Positions 12,788 to 24,454 of a stretch of 64,000 nt of DNA are shown here, in pieces. Each line of letters begins with the position of its first letter. The stretch's first letter is position 1. The notes beneath the pieces were generated by a model. That model saw only the letters and a list, made by a program, of their open reading frames with translations, ran no database searches and was not told the origin of the DNA. The position numbers and the translations under genes were made by a program. This DNA comes from Rhizopus arrhizus (taxonomy: Eukaryota; Mucoromycota; Mucoromycetes; Mucorales; Rhizopodaceae): the NCBI GenBank assembly GCA_024220505.1, contig JAKZZE010000026.1, forward strand, positions 372,001 to 436,000. Reading direction: 5' to 3'.

Positions 12788-14165
12788 ATGTCTTCTTCAC
12801 CTGATATTTACGAATTAACAAACGCTCCTATTACTGCTCATTCTTTTAACAAAGACCGTAAATGTGAAACAATCCATTTTAAATAAAACTTACATTTATA
12901 TAGAATTGGTTGTTTGTCAAAATACAAATGATGCCTTCATCTATCAATATGGACACTCTAACTCAAAGCTAGAATCCACTTTGAAAGGAGTAAGTCTATA
13001 ATAAACACAATAAAATTTATTAAACCCTACATTAGCACGACAAAGTCATTACGAGTATCGATTTTGCACCCAAGACCAACCGTATTGTCACTTGTTCTCA
13101 AGATAGAAACGCGTATGTTTGGACAAACGAAGGTGGTGTTTGGAAGCCAGGACTTGTCTTGCTTCGTATCAATCGTGCAGCGACCTTTGTTCGTTGGTCG
13201 CCCAATGAAGAAAAGTTTGCAGTGGCCAGCGGTGCTCGATGCATTTCTGTTTGCTATTTTGAGGAAGATAATGACTGGTGGGCTAGTAAACATTTGAAAA
13301 AGCCTATTCGTAGTACAGTTCTTTCTATTGATTGGCATCCCAATAATGTTTTATTGGCTGCTGGTTCCGCTGATATGAAGGCTCGTGTCTTTTCGTCCTT
13401 TATTAAGGGCCTTGATAAGAAGTAAGTAATAGTAAGTGTACATCTGTTATGGCTTACTGATCTCTTCTCTTTGTTAGGCCGGCTCCTAGTGTCTGGGGTG
13501 ACAAATTACCTTTCAACACAGTCTGTGGAGAATTTAGCAATGGCCGAGGTGGTTGGGTTCATTCTGTAGCCTTTTCTCCTTCTGGTGATGCCCTCGCCTT
13601 TGCCGGTCATGATTCCTCTATTAACCTTGTCTATCCTTCTACTGATGGAAACCATACTGTATTGACTGTAACCAGTAACACTCTTCCTTTCCGTTCCATC
13701 CTTTGGACAAATGAACAACAGATTGTTGCCGCTGGATTTGACTGCGCTCCTATCCTTTACGAAACAAAAGATGGTCGTGATTGGTAAGGAGAGGAATATT
13801 ACGTCAAAGATGTATTCATATTTATTTGATTGTTATAATAGGCGCTATGCAGGATCATTGGATATTGGACGTAAAAAGATCTCTCAAACTTCTTCTGTTT
13901 TAGCTAGATTTAAGACAATGGATTCTCGTGGAGAAGCCGAAAATGATACCTCTTTAAACACTGTTCATCAAAATACAATTAAGTAAGTCTTTAGTTAAAA
14001 ATCAAGATGCGTTTTTACTGATTTGTTACTAGTGAAATTCGTGTTTATGAAGGAGACCGAAGCAATGTTACAAAGTTCTCTACTTGTGGTGTTGATGGTA
14101 AAGTTGTTATTTGGGACTTTGATCCTACCCAACTGGTCGCAGATCTTGCTTCTCTCAAGATTTAA
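12788..14165 (+). CDS. ARPC1: Arp2/3 complex subunit 1 (WD40)
   Basis: ARPC1/Arc40 is the WD40 beta-propeller subunit of the Arp2/3 complex, which nucleates branched actin filaments at endocytic patches. Exons are 12788-12857, 12904-12989, 13036-13421, 13478-13783, 13842-13982 and 14033-14165, giving 373 aa, as in orthologs. Diagnostic segments are the start [66 protein letters not shown], the [13 protein letters not shown] blade and the end VDGKVVIWD. The typical ARPC1 insert between blades 6 and 7 is present and Ser/Thr-rich. All introns are 46-58 nt with GT-AG ends. Confidence 0.95.
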
Positions 14166-14407
14166 AAATAAAAATGTTCAGTTTATTTTGAATACTATTT
14201 TTGTCGATTTATAAAAGAATAAATATCTGCAGTGATGATTGGATCAAGACGAATCGGTTGCTATATTTGAGGGATGTTTAGTATAGAAACGGCAATTGAG
14301 AAAAGGAGAGGCTGTTTACATAGAGTAAAACTTTCATGAAGGACAGAAAAGTATTTTATTATGATTTTAGAAACGTTTTATTCAAAAGACATAATATATG
14401 AATGATG

Positions 14408-14529
14408 CAGCCATTCCACTCTCAATCTGTATATGTACCAAAAGTTTTCGTGCAAGTCGTAAAATCATATTCGCACAAAAAAAAAATTTTTGGGTCAAAA
14501 TTTGAAAACCAATTCGCACACACCTGGAA
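14408..14529 (+). repeat. Left terminal inverted repeat of the 2.85-kb element
   Basis: This pairs with 17079-17260 in inverted orientation. The first ten bases are CAGCCATTCC, against CAGTCATTCC read inward from the other end. Confidence 0.7.
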
Positions 14530-15733
14530 TAAAAACTAGCCACATCATGAAAGTAAATTGGTGTAGATTCCAGAGCACCAATTTATATATTTAAGCAACA
14601 ACAAAAAGTGTTAAAATAAGCTTCTTAAATAATTTTGGGAATGGGGGAACTTTGAATAGTTCAAAAGAAGAATAGAATTAAACACAAGTTTCCTTAAGAT
14701 GTACATTTTTATTATTTGTTCAGAATAAAGGTTAAGATAGAGATTAAAAAAGATAGAGATTCCTTTTATTATAAGATTGCTTCAGGCTATTTATATATGC
14801 AGGGAAAGTACTGCGGTTATGTCTAGAGATATTATACAAATCAAAGGTCCAATGATGAGGATGTTGATGTGGAGCTTACAGCAGTGTTTGTTCCTTTGTT
14901 CTCTATAGTTTTTTTCTTGTTAACAGCTTTAAAAATGATTATTACTTTTTTGTGCAAAGACGATAACCATAATATATACAATAAAAATAGAAATAAGGCT
15001 ATGGATATAATCGAAATAAGAGTGAGGAATCAACATTAAGAAATCAGTCAGAAAAAAAGAAACTTGGGTATAATAAATTTTATGCATCAGTGAAACACTT
15101 CTATCATCGATACATAATGTTATAAAACCAATACAACAACAACAACAAATGTACTCTTCAATAATAAGTAAGTTAATAAGGTTCTTATTTATTTTATTAT
15201 AACGTCATTTGTATTGCCCTCAGCGCCAGCATTGGTGGTCCTTGTACTAATAAAAGTTCAACATCACTAAGCTTTTTCCGTTTGACTTTGCTTTTTATAG
15301 TAGTCCAAATCTGTTCAATGAAATCGAGTCTGGTGTATTAGGAGAAAAGAGTAATCAGTAAATAATAATAATAATAAAGAGAGAGTAAGAGAGTATGATA
15401 TGATATGAACTCTATGCATAATGAAAAGGACCATATGGGATATACAGCATAGTACACGATATAATTATATAAAAACTCGGCATAAAAGCTAATATATATA
15501 GAAATAGTGAAGAAAGGATAGGACATAAAGAGCGGTAGATGTATTTGATTAACATGTGAAATGTTTTCTGTTTGAAAATATAAATTATTTTTTGAATGAC
15601 AAGGATGATCTTAAACTTTTTGGTTTTTTTTAACGTTGATAATCCGGTGAAGTTTTGATATATCTAGACTTGGGTTTCTTTTCCTGATCTTATCTTGAAT
15701 TTCAACGTGATTATTCCTGCTGAAAATCATGAT

Positions 15734-16716
15734 TTACTTTAATCTATCGAACGAGCTGAGTAGGTGCGAAAGTTGATTGAGATATTTTGCTGTTTCGAAT
15801 GAATAAAGCTCTACCATCAAATATAAGTCATCCACAGAAACAAAGAGATAAAATGAAATATAGAAACCTACATTATGAGAAAAAGGTGTAATAGAGTTGT
15901 AAGAAAATTTAGAAATGACTTAACCCTTCTCATCAGCCTGTAAACTCTTACCAACAACTTGCACGGCAATCATAGATTTTGTACTTTGATTTTCCAATGC
16001 ATCCTTACAGAAGGCGATCAGCCTTATCATGTCTTCATGCTGCTTGATCGAATCACTTTTTTAGCGTCTGACTTCAATGAAACCGACTGAACAATCAACC
16101 CTTCTTTGCTTCATTTTATAGATGTGGCCATCCTGTGAGATATTTGGTACTTACAATATGAAAACAGTAAGAAGTCAATAGCTGACAACTATTATTTATT
16201 AAGTAAGAAAAAGGAGAGGAGCTAATAATTTAGAATGAACCCTGGATTATATCGTTTGACTATTAATTATATAGTCTGACGTAGGCTGGACTGAGATCAA
16301 TAATAAAATAATAAATAAAGACATCATTAATGACCAAACACGACATCCTGTCTTCTAGTTTCCGTGTCTTGAACTTGCTTATTTAACCTAATTTAGTAGG
16401 AAAACATATACAATAAGCTATTAATCAATAAATGTAATTTTTAACAGTGCAACGTATTCATATACCATCGAAAATATATATTCTCTTGTGGATCGTGAAA
16501 CATGGGATATACTATGGGATCAATATAGTTTCCTTGCAACTCTGCTTCACCAATCTCTTCATCCGACCAGGTGAATGGAGGGAGCTTATTGAAGCTATTC
16601 GTACGATAATCAAAAGTAAAGTGTGAGTCATTTGCTACTATCGAATTATGTTGTCCCAGGAAATGGAGAGTATGACTAGATGCTTTCAACTTCTTTAGTC
16701 CACACCTCACTTTCAC
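15734..16716 (-). pseudogene. Decayed PD-(D/E)XK nuclease-fold gene split by a solo LTR
   Basis: The N-terminal part (16716-16441) contains the segment NYIDPIVYPMFHDPQENIYF. An apparent intron follows, then a core read from the DNA on both sides of the LTR at 16136-16345. Removing the LTR and one copy of its 5-bp duplication joins the two sides in one frame, around RRQDGHIYKMKQRR. That position corresponds to the aspartate side of the PD...(E)xK motif; the partner strand reads SVGFIEVRR. A TAA stop follows. The C-terminal part contains HEDMIRLIAFCKDALENQ, and after an intron (donor at 15951) GFYISFYLFVSVDDLYLMVE. The layout matches a family of mucoralean nuclease-fold proteins that I recognise by pattern. 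The catalytic residues look eroded (QD, EVR). Possible N-terminal coding DNA extends to 16910. Confidence 0.55.
16136..16345. mobile_element. Solo LTR, copy 1, with 5-bp target duplication TCCTG
   Basis: This 210-bp unit begins TGAGATATTT and ends ACACGACA, the TG...CA ends of an LTR. It is flanked directly by TCCTG at 16131-16135 and 16346-16350. A copy differing at about four positions lies at 52063-52272. It contains no coding sequence. The LTR identity is inferred from the ends, size and duplication; no internal retrotransposon region is present. Confidence 0.7.
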
Positions 16717-17078
16717 TCAAGATGATATGTGCTCAATCCTCTGGTCTTTTCAGCGGTTTCCCTTTTGTTGACAATACTGATCTCTAGACTCTCAGTTGCT
16801 GTGTGCTTTCCGTTATCTGGGGTTCCCATTGGAAATTTACTATTGACGACTTTCCCTTTTTCTGATAAACAGTTGGTCATTCGTGCTATGTCGCAGTTTG
16901 CAACCCTCAAAAGGGGCAGACTCGATCTTGACTAGCATGTTTCATCGCTTAAACTCTGTTTCTCTTGGTTTCACACTGCTCTTAGACGTGTGACACCTAT
17001 TATATTTTATAAATAAAAATAACCTATTTACAAAAACAAAAACAAAAAAAAAAAAAAAAAAAAAATAGTTTGGCGTTT

Positions 17079-17260
17079 TTCCAGGTGTATGCAAATTGGT
17101 TTTCAAATTTTGACCCAAATTTTTTTTTGAGCGAATATGATTTTACGACTTGCACAAAAACTTTTGGTACATGTATTGTATCGTCGTATTTCCTTGAGGG
17201 AAGTATTACACCTGTTGCAAAAACTTTTGGTACATGTACAGATTGAGAGTGGAATGACTG
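17079..17260 (-). repeat. Right terminal inverted repeat of the 2.85-kb element
   Basis: This is the inverted partner of 14408-14529. It ends GGAATGACTG followed by TA. A segment of about 27 bp is duplicated within it (near 17150-17178 and 17214-17242), making this end about 60 bp longer than the left one. Confidence 0.7.
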
Positions 17261-20200
17261 TAATAAGTAAATTAACTGTTTCAGCTGCTAATCCCTTCAA
17301 ACCTTTCTATGATAATCTTGGGGTTTTTTAGTATTTTTTGTTTTTGTTTTTGTTCTTGTTTTTTGTTTGTTTTATATTTTTTTTTGCACGTAAAAGTAAT
17401 AAAAGATATACTGGCGCCTTTTCCCCCTTTTTTTTTCTTCAAGAACAAAAGCAGTGGAATGTGTGTTATCTCGTAAGAATAAAAAAGACTATAAAATTCA
17501 ACGAGACTTAAAAAAGTTCTATTTTTATTTAATATTATTGTATCTGGTATTTATATCCTTTTCATGAAGATTCAATTAAATCCTTTTCAAGATACTTTAA
17601 TTAATTATAGCTGTAGATCTAGCATGAATAAATTTTAGTATGAAGACCTGTTCCTGGTTATGCAAGTGGACTGTTTATAATTATTTAAGTAGATCTATTT
17701 TTCATTTATGTCTCATTGCGTCAGGAGCTATATTAAAACAACTTGTATTGAGTTAAAGGAGTGGAATTAGTTATGACCGAATAATAGAGAAAAGACTGTA
17801 ATAAATCTTTGTAAAGCATTCACTACTCTGATTTCTTATAAATTGAATATGAATCATGTTTAAAGTATGTTGGGATACGACATCAATGTAATGATAAGAT
17901 TATCCAAATTATCTTTTCTTGAGGACAATCTCTTTAGGAAAGTAATTTTTGAGGACAAGACTAAGGCTTCTATCTTTAAATACTAGCGCGGTTATAATGA
18001 TGAAATGTTTATTTATAAATTGGAGAAAATCTATTTGACTACTCAGGATAACAGTATTATTTGTATTCGAAGTGTTGTTGAATAAAGTTGTTTGTTTATA
18101 ATTTTTAACTACTTGAACTCATGTTTTGAATTCAAGCGAGAATCAGCTGTACTACATATTTATAAGCATTCTATTTTTTATTTGAAATTTGTATTCTAAT
18201 CCAGTAAGTTGTATTGTCAAAGTGTTCAAGGTTTCATTAAGTATATCACCGTTAAACTGTAAAGAAGTTTCAGAATATCTTTACCTTCTCCTGCCAGTTT
18301 ATAGCTATCATGCAATAATCTTGCCTTGTCATCCATATCCTTGCTAATTCTCCAGCTCACAAAACTGTTACATTGCCGATCGGGTCAAGTCGATTTTGAG
18401 ACCCGGTATTTTTTTGCATTAATGTGGTACAGACCTTGATTTGACGACGTGGATGAATCTGTCGTGGTTTAACTGCTCTTCAATCACAACCAGCTCTTGG
18501 TATTGATAACATCATTTAACACAGGGCTTCAAATCGTACACAGAGCATTCTGTTTGCTAACCTTCTTCAAGTTTTTGCTCTTTCTAATGAAAAATATCAA
18601 GTAAAAATGGCTTGTTCTGCATAGGATTCAGTATGTGTTCAAAACCAGATATTTTTCAAATAGAAATAAGTCACCTATACAGCCATGTACACAAATCATG
18701 GCGAGATAACTTGAACCCCTTTACATATTGTTGTTGGTAAAAATAAACTTGCAGCCCAAATTCTAAATGCTCTTCAAGTTTTTATCCATCATGACGTTTC
18801 CAAATGGGTATTTACCAAAGAACCACACAAGACTTTCCAGCTCTGGTTGTGTAAAAATCCATGTTGTGCTGAAAATAGTCGAAAATAAGAAGGGATGATT
18901 TATCCTTTGAGGGTATAAAAGTCAAGATGTCTATCTTTATAAAATAAAGAAATAAATTAATACCTGTTATGTCCCTGTTTGACATCTATTATCAATTTTC
19001 ATCAGTGTTCATACTCTTCAGCAAACGTTTAGGAAGTTCATCGCCCATTGTTCCCTGATCTGCTTTACCTGTCAGCTTCAAAGCTTTCCATCATAGTAAT
19101 AGTAGGCCAACTCTCCTTTCGTCTTGTTTCAACTACCCACCAAAGATGTTGTAGAGTTTAAACCAGGGGCTCTGAGCAAGTTAGTATTCAGAATCAAGAA
19201 TATTATGCCTCTCTTTCCACCAGGTGTACGAATCCATATGGCTTTTGGTGTCATTTTCTTGAAATATGAGGACCCTGTCTCCTCCTCTTGAACGGCTCAG
19301 TTAGCTAACAGTAAAGGTTCCGAGCCAAAACGTTGACAAGTATTGAGAAAAAAAAAGGTTATTGTTCAAACGACAAATCATTTTTGGAATATGATTGTAT
19401 GATATACATCGACATACCGCTTCCTTTTTTTTCAAACATGTGGTTATTGAATCTGTTTGGGTGTTGCCTTGAAACAAGTCATCACGACATTCTTCCATCA
19501 ACGTGAAAAACAAAGTTTGGGTTAGTACATGTATGACCATATGAGATAAAAAGTATTTGCAGTAGTGTTTGAATGGACTTGTGCTGCTCTTTAAGGTGAA
19601 GTCTATATCAACTCGCCTACAAGTTCAGTAGCGGTATTTTTGGATATCACGACCCTTGATACTGAGACGGCTACTGTTTGAGTTTTATTTACTTGATAGT
19701 CTATTGAATAGTGTGAAAAGGATCGGGGCTTTGTATGTTTCTTTGTACTTTCCTAAAAAGCTCATTTCTACTAGCTTTTTGCTTGAGGTATGTCTTGACA
19801 GTCAATAGAAAACGACAAAAGTTTGGATTTAGTTTGTAAAGAACTTTATTATCCGCTTCAAAATTAAAGCATACCATCATATTGGTGTTTTGCATACACA
19901 GCCAATTCAACCAGATTATTCTATTTGAGTGCCTTCAAATTCCCAGGACCATCTCCATTTTCTTATTATCGTGATCTTTTCAAAATGGTAGAGTTTAGGC
20001 TTATTCAAATGAATTAACTCTGTCAATTTGCTTTGGCACGTTTTGCTTAAAGATTTAATTTAGTGTGGGAGGTGGGGTTTATTGGCTCTTTTAACTTTCT
20101 GATCATTTTAATTGATTCAAAGAATCCAGGTAAATATTAACTAATATTCATTATGTTTTGTAAAAAGTTTTTATTGTTTTTAGTCAACTTTTATTATCAT

Positions 20201-20632
20201 CATTGAAGCAATGGTAAGTGATTGCTTTGTTTTACTCTTATTATTTTCTCCCAAAGAATACAAGGATTCTCTGTACCTTTATTGGATTTGATATCTAACC
20301 AGCGAATTTGTTGTAAAAGAAAGTAGTGAGTTTTATTTGATTTTCTGTCTAGTGCTGTCTACAGCAAAAGAAAATACAAGGGTATTCATGGCCTGTATAT
20401 ATACGTCATTCTACAAGAGAACACACCCAAAGCTACTGTATGATATTCGCAATGAAATCAAAAGAACAGATCAATAGTATAGCAACCTTTCTTTCAGATA
20501 ACAAACACATTCAATTGGTAAAATATTTTTCTTTTTATAAGCTATTGCTTCCATTCGCATTCAGTTGTCGGACTGCTAACTTTCCCATGCAGTTTCTCTG
20601 ATTTTTTCTTTTCTTTTCTTTTCATAATCAAC
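17261..20632. other. Gene-poor region with decayed element fragments
   Basis: No intact gene is visible over 3.3 kb. Stop codons are frequent in all frames. The only recognisable coding trace is the Tc1/mariner-type relic near 19100-19300. Two ORFs of 69-79 codons (19301-19540 and 19701-19910, minus strand) have no recognisable content. The final 200 bp are T-rich and probably contain the SDHAF3 promoter. Confidence 0.5.
19104..19300 (-). pseudogene. Tc1/mariner-type transposase relic
   Basis: On the minus strand one frame reads GGDRVLIFQENDTKSH, then an LDS...AQSP segment, then YNIFGG and LKQDERRVG, interrupted by two in-frame stops. The order matches the second catalytic Asp region (FxxDNDxxH) and the third acidic block (SPDLNPIENLWxxLKRRVG) of Tc1/mariner DDE transposases. 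Nothing similar is recognisable farther upstream. It is a dead fragment. Confidence 0.5.
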
Positions 20633-21087
20633 ATGCCTAATCTCGCACAGCAAACACAGGTCCTTATGGCACCTTTAAAACTTTATAAAGAAATATTACG
20701 AGCACACAGATCCTTGCCAGCTGCGATGCGTGCGTTAGGGGACGATTACGTCAAGGCAGAATTCAAACGACACAAAGAAATTGATAATCCTGCTCATATT
20801 GTTGGATTTGTTTCTCAGTGGCAGACGTAATAGCAGCAATAAGAAGCAGACGAGAAGCTAACGATTTTATTACTAGTTATTTGGATACCATCAAAACACA
20901 AACAGCACCACTTTCTGAAGATTCATCCGCTCCTTCTAAAGATTCACTCGTCCGTAGTTTTAACACACCTTCCGAAGGCTGGGGAAAGAAGTTAGACAGT
21001 GGATTATTAGATAAAATGAGCGATGAACAGCTGGGTCAGTTGTATGAATTACGTAACGAAGTAAAGAAATCATTAGGCGAAAAATAA
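20633..21087 (+). CDS. SDHAF3: Succinate dehydrogenase assembly factor 3 (LYR/Acn9 family)
   Basis: This LYR-motif protein of the mitochondrial matrix helps mature the iron-sulfur subunit of succinate dehydrogenase (complex II). Exons are 20633-20826 and 20877-21087, with a 50-nt intron that has a GCTAAC branch-point candidate, giving 134 aa. The first exon contains LYKEILRAHRSLPAAMRALG, DDYVKAEFKRHKEI and IVGFVSQWQ, the Acn9 signature. The intron fuses QWQT to YLDTIKTQ. The C-terminal part is more divergent and slightly longer than usual. The stop codon lies six bases from the stop of the opposing gene. Confidence 0.9.
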
Positions 21088-21098
21088 AACATTTTATT
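21083..21098. terminator. Overlapping opposed AATAAA motifs at a tail-to-tail junction
   Basis: AATAAA on the plus strand (21083-21088) overlaps the SDHAF3 stop codon. TTTATT (21093-21098), AATAAA on the minus strand, overlaps the stop of the opposing gene. If used, cleavage must occur inside the neighbour's coding sequence, so these may instead be incidental. Confidence 0.4.
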
Positions 21099-21828
21099 TC
21101 TCTTCATAATCAGGCACATCACCAGAAAAGGTCCAAGATCTTTGTTCTCCTAGACTGAGGTGTTGACAGTTTCCGTTTTCAATGAGTTTCCAAGACTGAT
21201 CGTCCTGTCGAACAAGACGAGCAAGTGAACATGTACCGGAACGAACAGGGTAACTGCCATCGTTTAATAAAGCACGTACAGCGCAAATGACAGAAGCAGC
21301 GTGGCCGGCCAAGAGTACCACCTCTGGGCCGTCATGGTCTAGCTGAGCCATCAGCTTGCTTAATCCTTCCTTGACACGCACATGACAATCCTTCTCGGTC
21401 TCTGTGCCTGTCGGAAGAGGGATGCTCGAACGATGAGCGTCATCGAGTTTCGGAAAGAGCTGTTTTAATTCTGAGGTGGGTGCTGGAGGTAAATATCGCC
21501 CATGAGCTAGACCATACCATTCTCTAATCAACGTGAGTTTTCGATATAAACACGGATGGGATACTTACGCCATGCTGTTGTCTATAAAAAGTGGAATATT
21601 GCATGCTTCTACAAGTGGATAAACAGTCTCCAAGACACGATAGAAAGGAGAGGAATAAACTCTATCAATCTGTTTATCCTTCAAGTATTCTTTCAATTCT
21701 TGTGCTTGCTTTCTACCAATATCAGACAGTGGAGGATCATTGGAGAGATGTGTAGGAAGAGGTGGATGATCATTCACCCAATCTTCACGAAAACCATGGC
21801 GCGTAATCCAAACTTCTTTGACTACCAT
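21094..21828 (-). CDS. Histidine-phosphatase / phosphoglycerate-mutase-family protein
   Basis: This is a member of the histidine phosphatase superfamily (UBASH3/TFIIIC tau55-like or PGAM-type). Exons are 21828-21569 and 21523-21094, giving 229 aa. The catalytic TRHG motif is near residue 9 (VWITRHGFRE). DRVYSSPFYRVLET supplies the phosphate-binding Arg, the intron splits NSMA|EWYGLAHGRY, and VVLLAGHAASV carries the second catalytic His. An N-terminal signal sequence is absent, so it is probably cytosolic. The natural phosphorylated substrate cannot be told. Confidence 0.87.
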
Positions 21829-22033
21829 TTTAATAATAAAAATAGGGAAAAAAAAAAAAAAAATATCAAAGTCAATTTTATTTTATTTTATTCTCTCTTT
21901 CCTTCTTTGGTTAATGCATATTGAAAGAAAGAATAACGGTTGTTTTTTTTTGTATCTATTCTTTGATATAAAAAAAAATGGCATGGGGATAATATAATAT
22001 ACTTAAAAGAATAAAGGAGTGGTTGTCATAGAA

Positions 22034-24064
22034 TTAAAAATCATTATAAAGTCTTGTAGAATTCATTAAATGAAACGGTTTTGAAGGAGATTGTAAATTG
22101 GATGGTTTACGTTCACCCGTCATGTTGTTGCTGTTGTTGAAATTATCTACTACATTCACATCATTCGTTGCTGGATCAGGAAGATAAGATGCTGAGGTAT
22201 CATGATGAAATCCACTGGGACTATTCAAATAAGGTAATGATTGTTGCTGTTGTTGAATTGGTGATGCTTTTGTTTGACTACGTAATCTTTTTGGTATTTA
22301 GAACAACAAATAGTTATTATGCGCACACTTACACTCTACTGCTCGAAGAACCTGTGGGTGGATGAAAATGTGTACGTTTAACAGAGAAAAGAGGATCAGC
22401 AATACTGGGTTCGATAGGATTGGTCTCATCTGCCAATACCCTCTTTCTCTCATACTTACCGCCTATAATGGGTTGACTTGGTAACATTCTTCCACCTGTT
22501 TGACTACTATAATTATTGGCTAAAGTACTTGATCCAAAAGGGTCTTGATAGATTGGTGAGGATGATGTGGGAGGTGGTATGGATTGAGTATTTAAAGGTG
22601 GAGGTGGAGGTGGGAAATAAGAAGGCTTATGTTGTAGCATTTTTTGCTGTTGTTGATATTGAAGCATCACATCATCTAAGCGCTTTGATGTCTCGGGCGA
22701 TTTTGTTTCTGTACGGTAAGGAGCTCTAAGGTTGGTAGATGGAAGTGGTGCTCCCGTATTTAAACGTCTTGTTGCGTCAAATGGTGCTGTACCAGGAAGA
22801 TAACTGTTCATTGGACTCATTGTATTATTATTGTTATTATTATTATTTGGTGTGGTTGTGGTTGTAGGTTGATCCAATACAGGCGTTGCAATATGTTTCT
22901 CTCTCTAAAGATAAAGTATAAGTAGAGGATATAAAAGAAAGCAATAATTTTACCATTTTACGAATAGTCCAGTCAAACACATAATCATATTGAAAGCCTT
23001 CTCTAACAAATAAATCCCGAAACAATTTACGAAGATAAGAATAATCAGGTTTATCATCAAATCGAAGTGATCGCACATAGTTTAAGTATATCGCAAATTC
23101 TTGATGTAAACCACGACATAATGCATCCGCCGGTGTAGTCATTTTTTTTTCCATAATTTTATCATATTTCTCTTTCTTTGTTCTTGCTCTGATACCCTGC
23201 CAAGGTAGCTGACCTCTGCAGAAATAAACAAGAATATAACCAAGGGACTCCAAGTCATCGCGCCTTGATTGTTCTATGATATGTTAATTAACCATGAATA
23301 TGCGCAGCTATTTCTTACCTATGCCCAAGTGAGTGTTCACACTAGCATAACGTGGAGTACCAGTCAAATTCTTGTTCTCTCTGTAAGGTATATGCACGTT
23401 GCTCTTTGGATCTCTGAATCGTTTGGCCAAACCAAAATCAATCATATTCACCTGGTTTCCTCTTTTACCGATACCCATCAAGAAGTTATCAGGCTTAATA
23501 TCTCGGTGAATAAATCCTATAGAAAATATGAGTATCAAGAGTAGACATGATGAATAAGGTTACCTTTAGAGTGAACATATTCTACGCGTGATAGCTATGA
23601 TTAAAAAAAAGTTGAGATTCACAGGCTTAGATAAAAGCATTTTTTTTGTGTGTGCTTACTAATTGATCAGCTAATAATAACACTGTTTTTAAAGAAAAAC
23701 GACGTTTACAATAATTGAATAAATCTTCCATAGAAGGTCCTAGCAAGTCCATCACCATCACATTAAAGTCACCTTCTCTTCCATACCATCGAACAAAAGG
23801 TATACCCACTCCACCTGCTAAAGTCTTGTAGACTCGAGCTTCATATTCTAGCTGTGGATGAGCTGCTCGAACATTTTCTAATTTCACTCCAATATCTTCA
23901 CCACTCATAATATTTGTTCCTATGAAACTATTCGTCAATACTATCCCAGATGATGATGATGGACAAAACAAACCAAGGTAAATTTCACCAAAAGAACCTG
24001 CACCAATCTTTCTTCCTAACTTGTACTTTGTACCAATAATAATATCTCTTCCTTCTAACGACAT
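22034..24064 (-). CDS. Casein kinase 1, delta/Hrr25-type
   Basis: This is a Ser/Thr kinase of the CK1 family. Exons are 24064-23974, 23919-23660, 23594-23564, 23516-23319, 23273-22954, 22904-22333 and 22286-22034, giving 574 aa. The glycine loop is [15 protein letters not shown]. The catalytic Lys lies in [17 protein letters not shown] is intact, and the DFG loop reads [12 protein letters not shown]1 hallmarks include [14 protein letters not shown] and [11 protein letters not shown]. The C-terminal tail (about residues 315-574) is rich in Pro, Gln, Asn and Ser with an Asn run and has no lipidation-type CC end, which favours the Hrr25/CK1-delta group over Yck. The first intron (23973-23920) is 54 nt, in frame and stop-free. 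Confidence 0.92.
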
Positions 24065-24454
24065 TTTTTCTTTCTTTCTAGTTGAAGATGAGAGAAAAAT
24101 TCAATTTTAAAAAAAAGCAGATGGGAAAATTTTTTAAGACAAAAAAAAAAAAAGAAGGTATAAAAATATCAACACTCGAATTTTGCTTATTAGGATCCTC
24201 ACCTCAATGAATTTTATCATGTCTCTATAAAATATATTCAATATGTACACATCATTGATATTCAACTTGATTTAATCATGGCTTCTTTATTTATTTATCT
24301 ATCTCTTTTTTTGGCTCACATTCTATTTTTTTACAAGGATGTGTATTGATCAGCATGATTCTTCTGAGTTTAAATGAAACTTCAATGAAAGAATAAAGTG
24401 TGACGGCTTGTTGCTTTTTTCTTATTTTTTTTTTTTCTCTTTTGATTAATAATA
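24065..24454. promoter_or_regulatory. Divergent promoter region, CK1 / AAMP-like gene
   Basis: This is 390 bp of AT- and pyrimidine-rich DNA between head-to-head genes, with T-runs just upstream of the start at 24455. No gene is present. Confidence 0.4.

Larger units (their letters stand above)
14408..17260. mobile_element. TIR-bounded element carrying a broken PD-(D/E)XK gene
   Basis: The two ends are inverted copies of each other. The left end (14408-14529) and right end (17079-17260) match over more than 100 bp, including CATTCCACTCTCAATCTGTA, TGTACCAAAAGTTTT, GTCGTAAAATCATATTCGC and AATTTGAAAACCAATT. The outermost bases read CAG[C/T]CATTCC. The right end carries an extra segment of about 60 bp that duplicates the TGCAAAAACTTTTGGTACAT part. 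The right end is followed by TA, the left preceded by TG, so a TA target duplication is possible but not intact. The interior holds a decayed nuclease-fold gene and a solo LTR. I find no transposase. It is probably a non-autonomous DNA transposon with cargo, or a decayed element that moved by its own nuclease. Confidence 0.65.

Noticed and set aside
18360..18900. Possible transposase-like stretches in both strands
   Set aside because: Short helices could be read, but no catalytic block or consistent frame was found, so no element was called.
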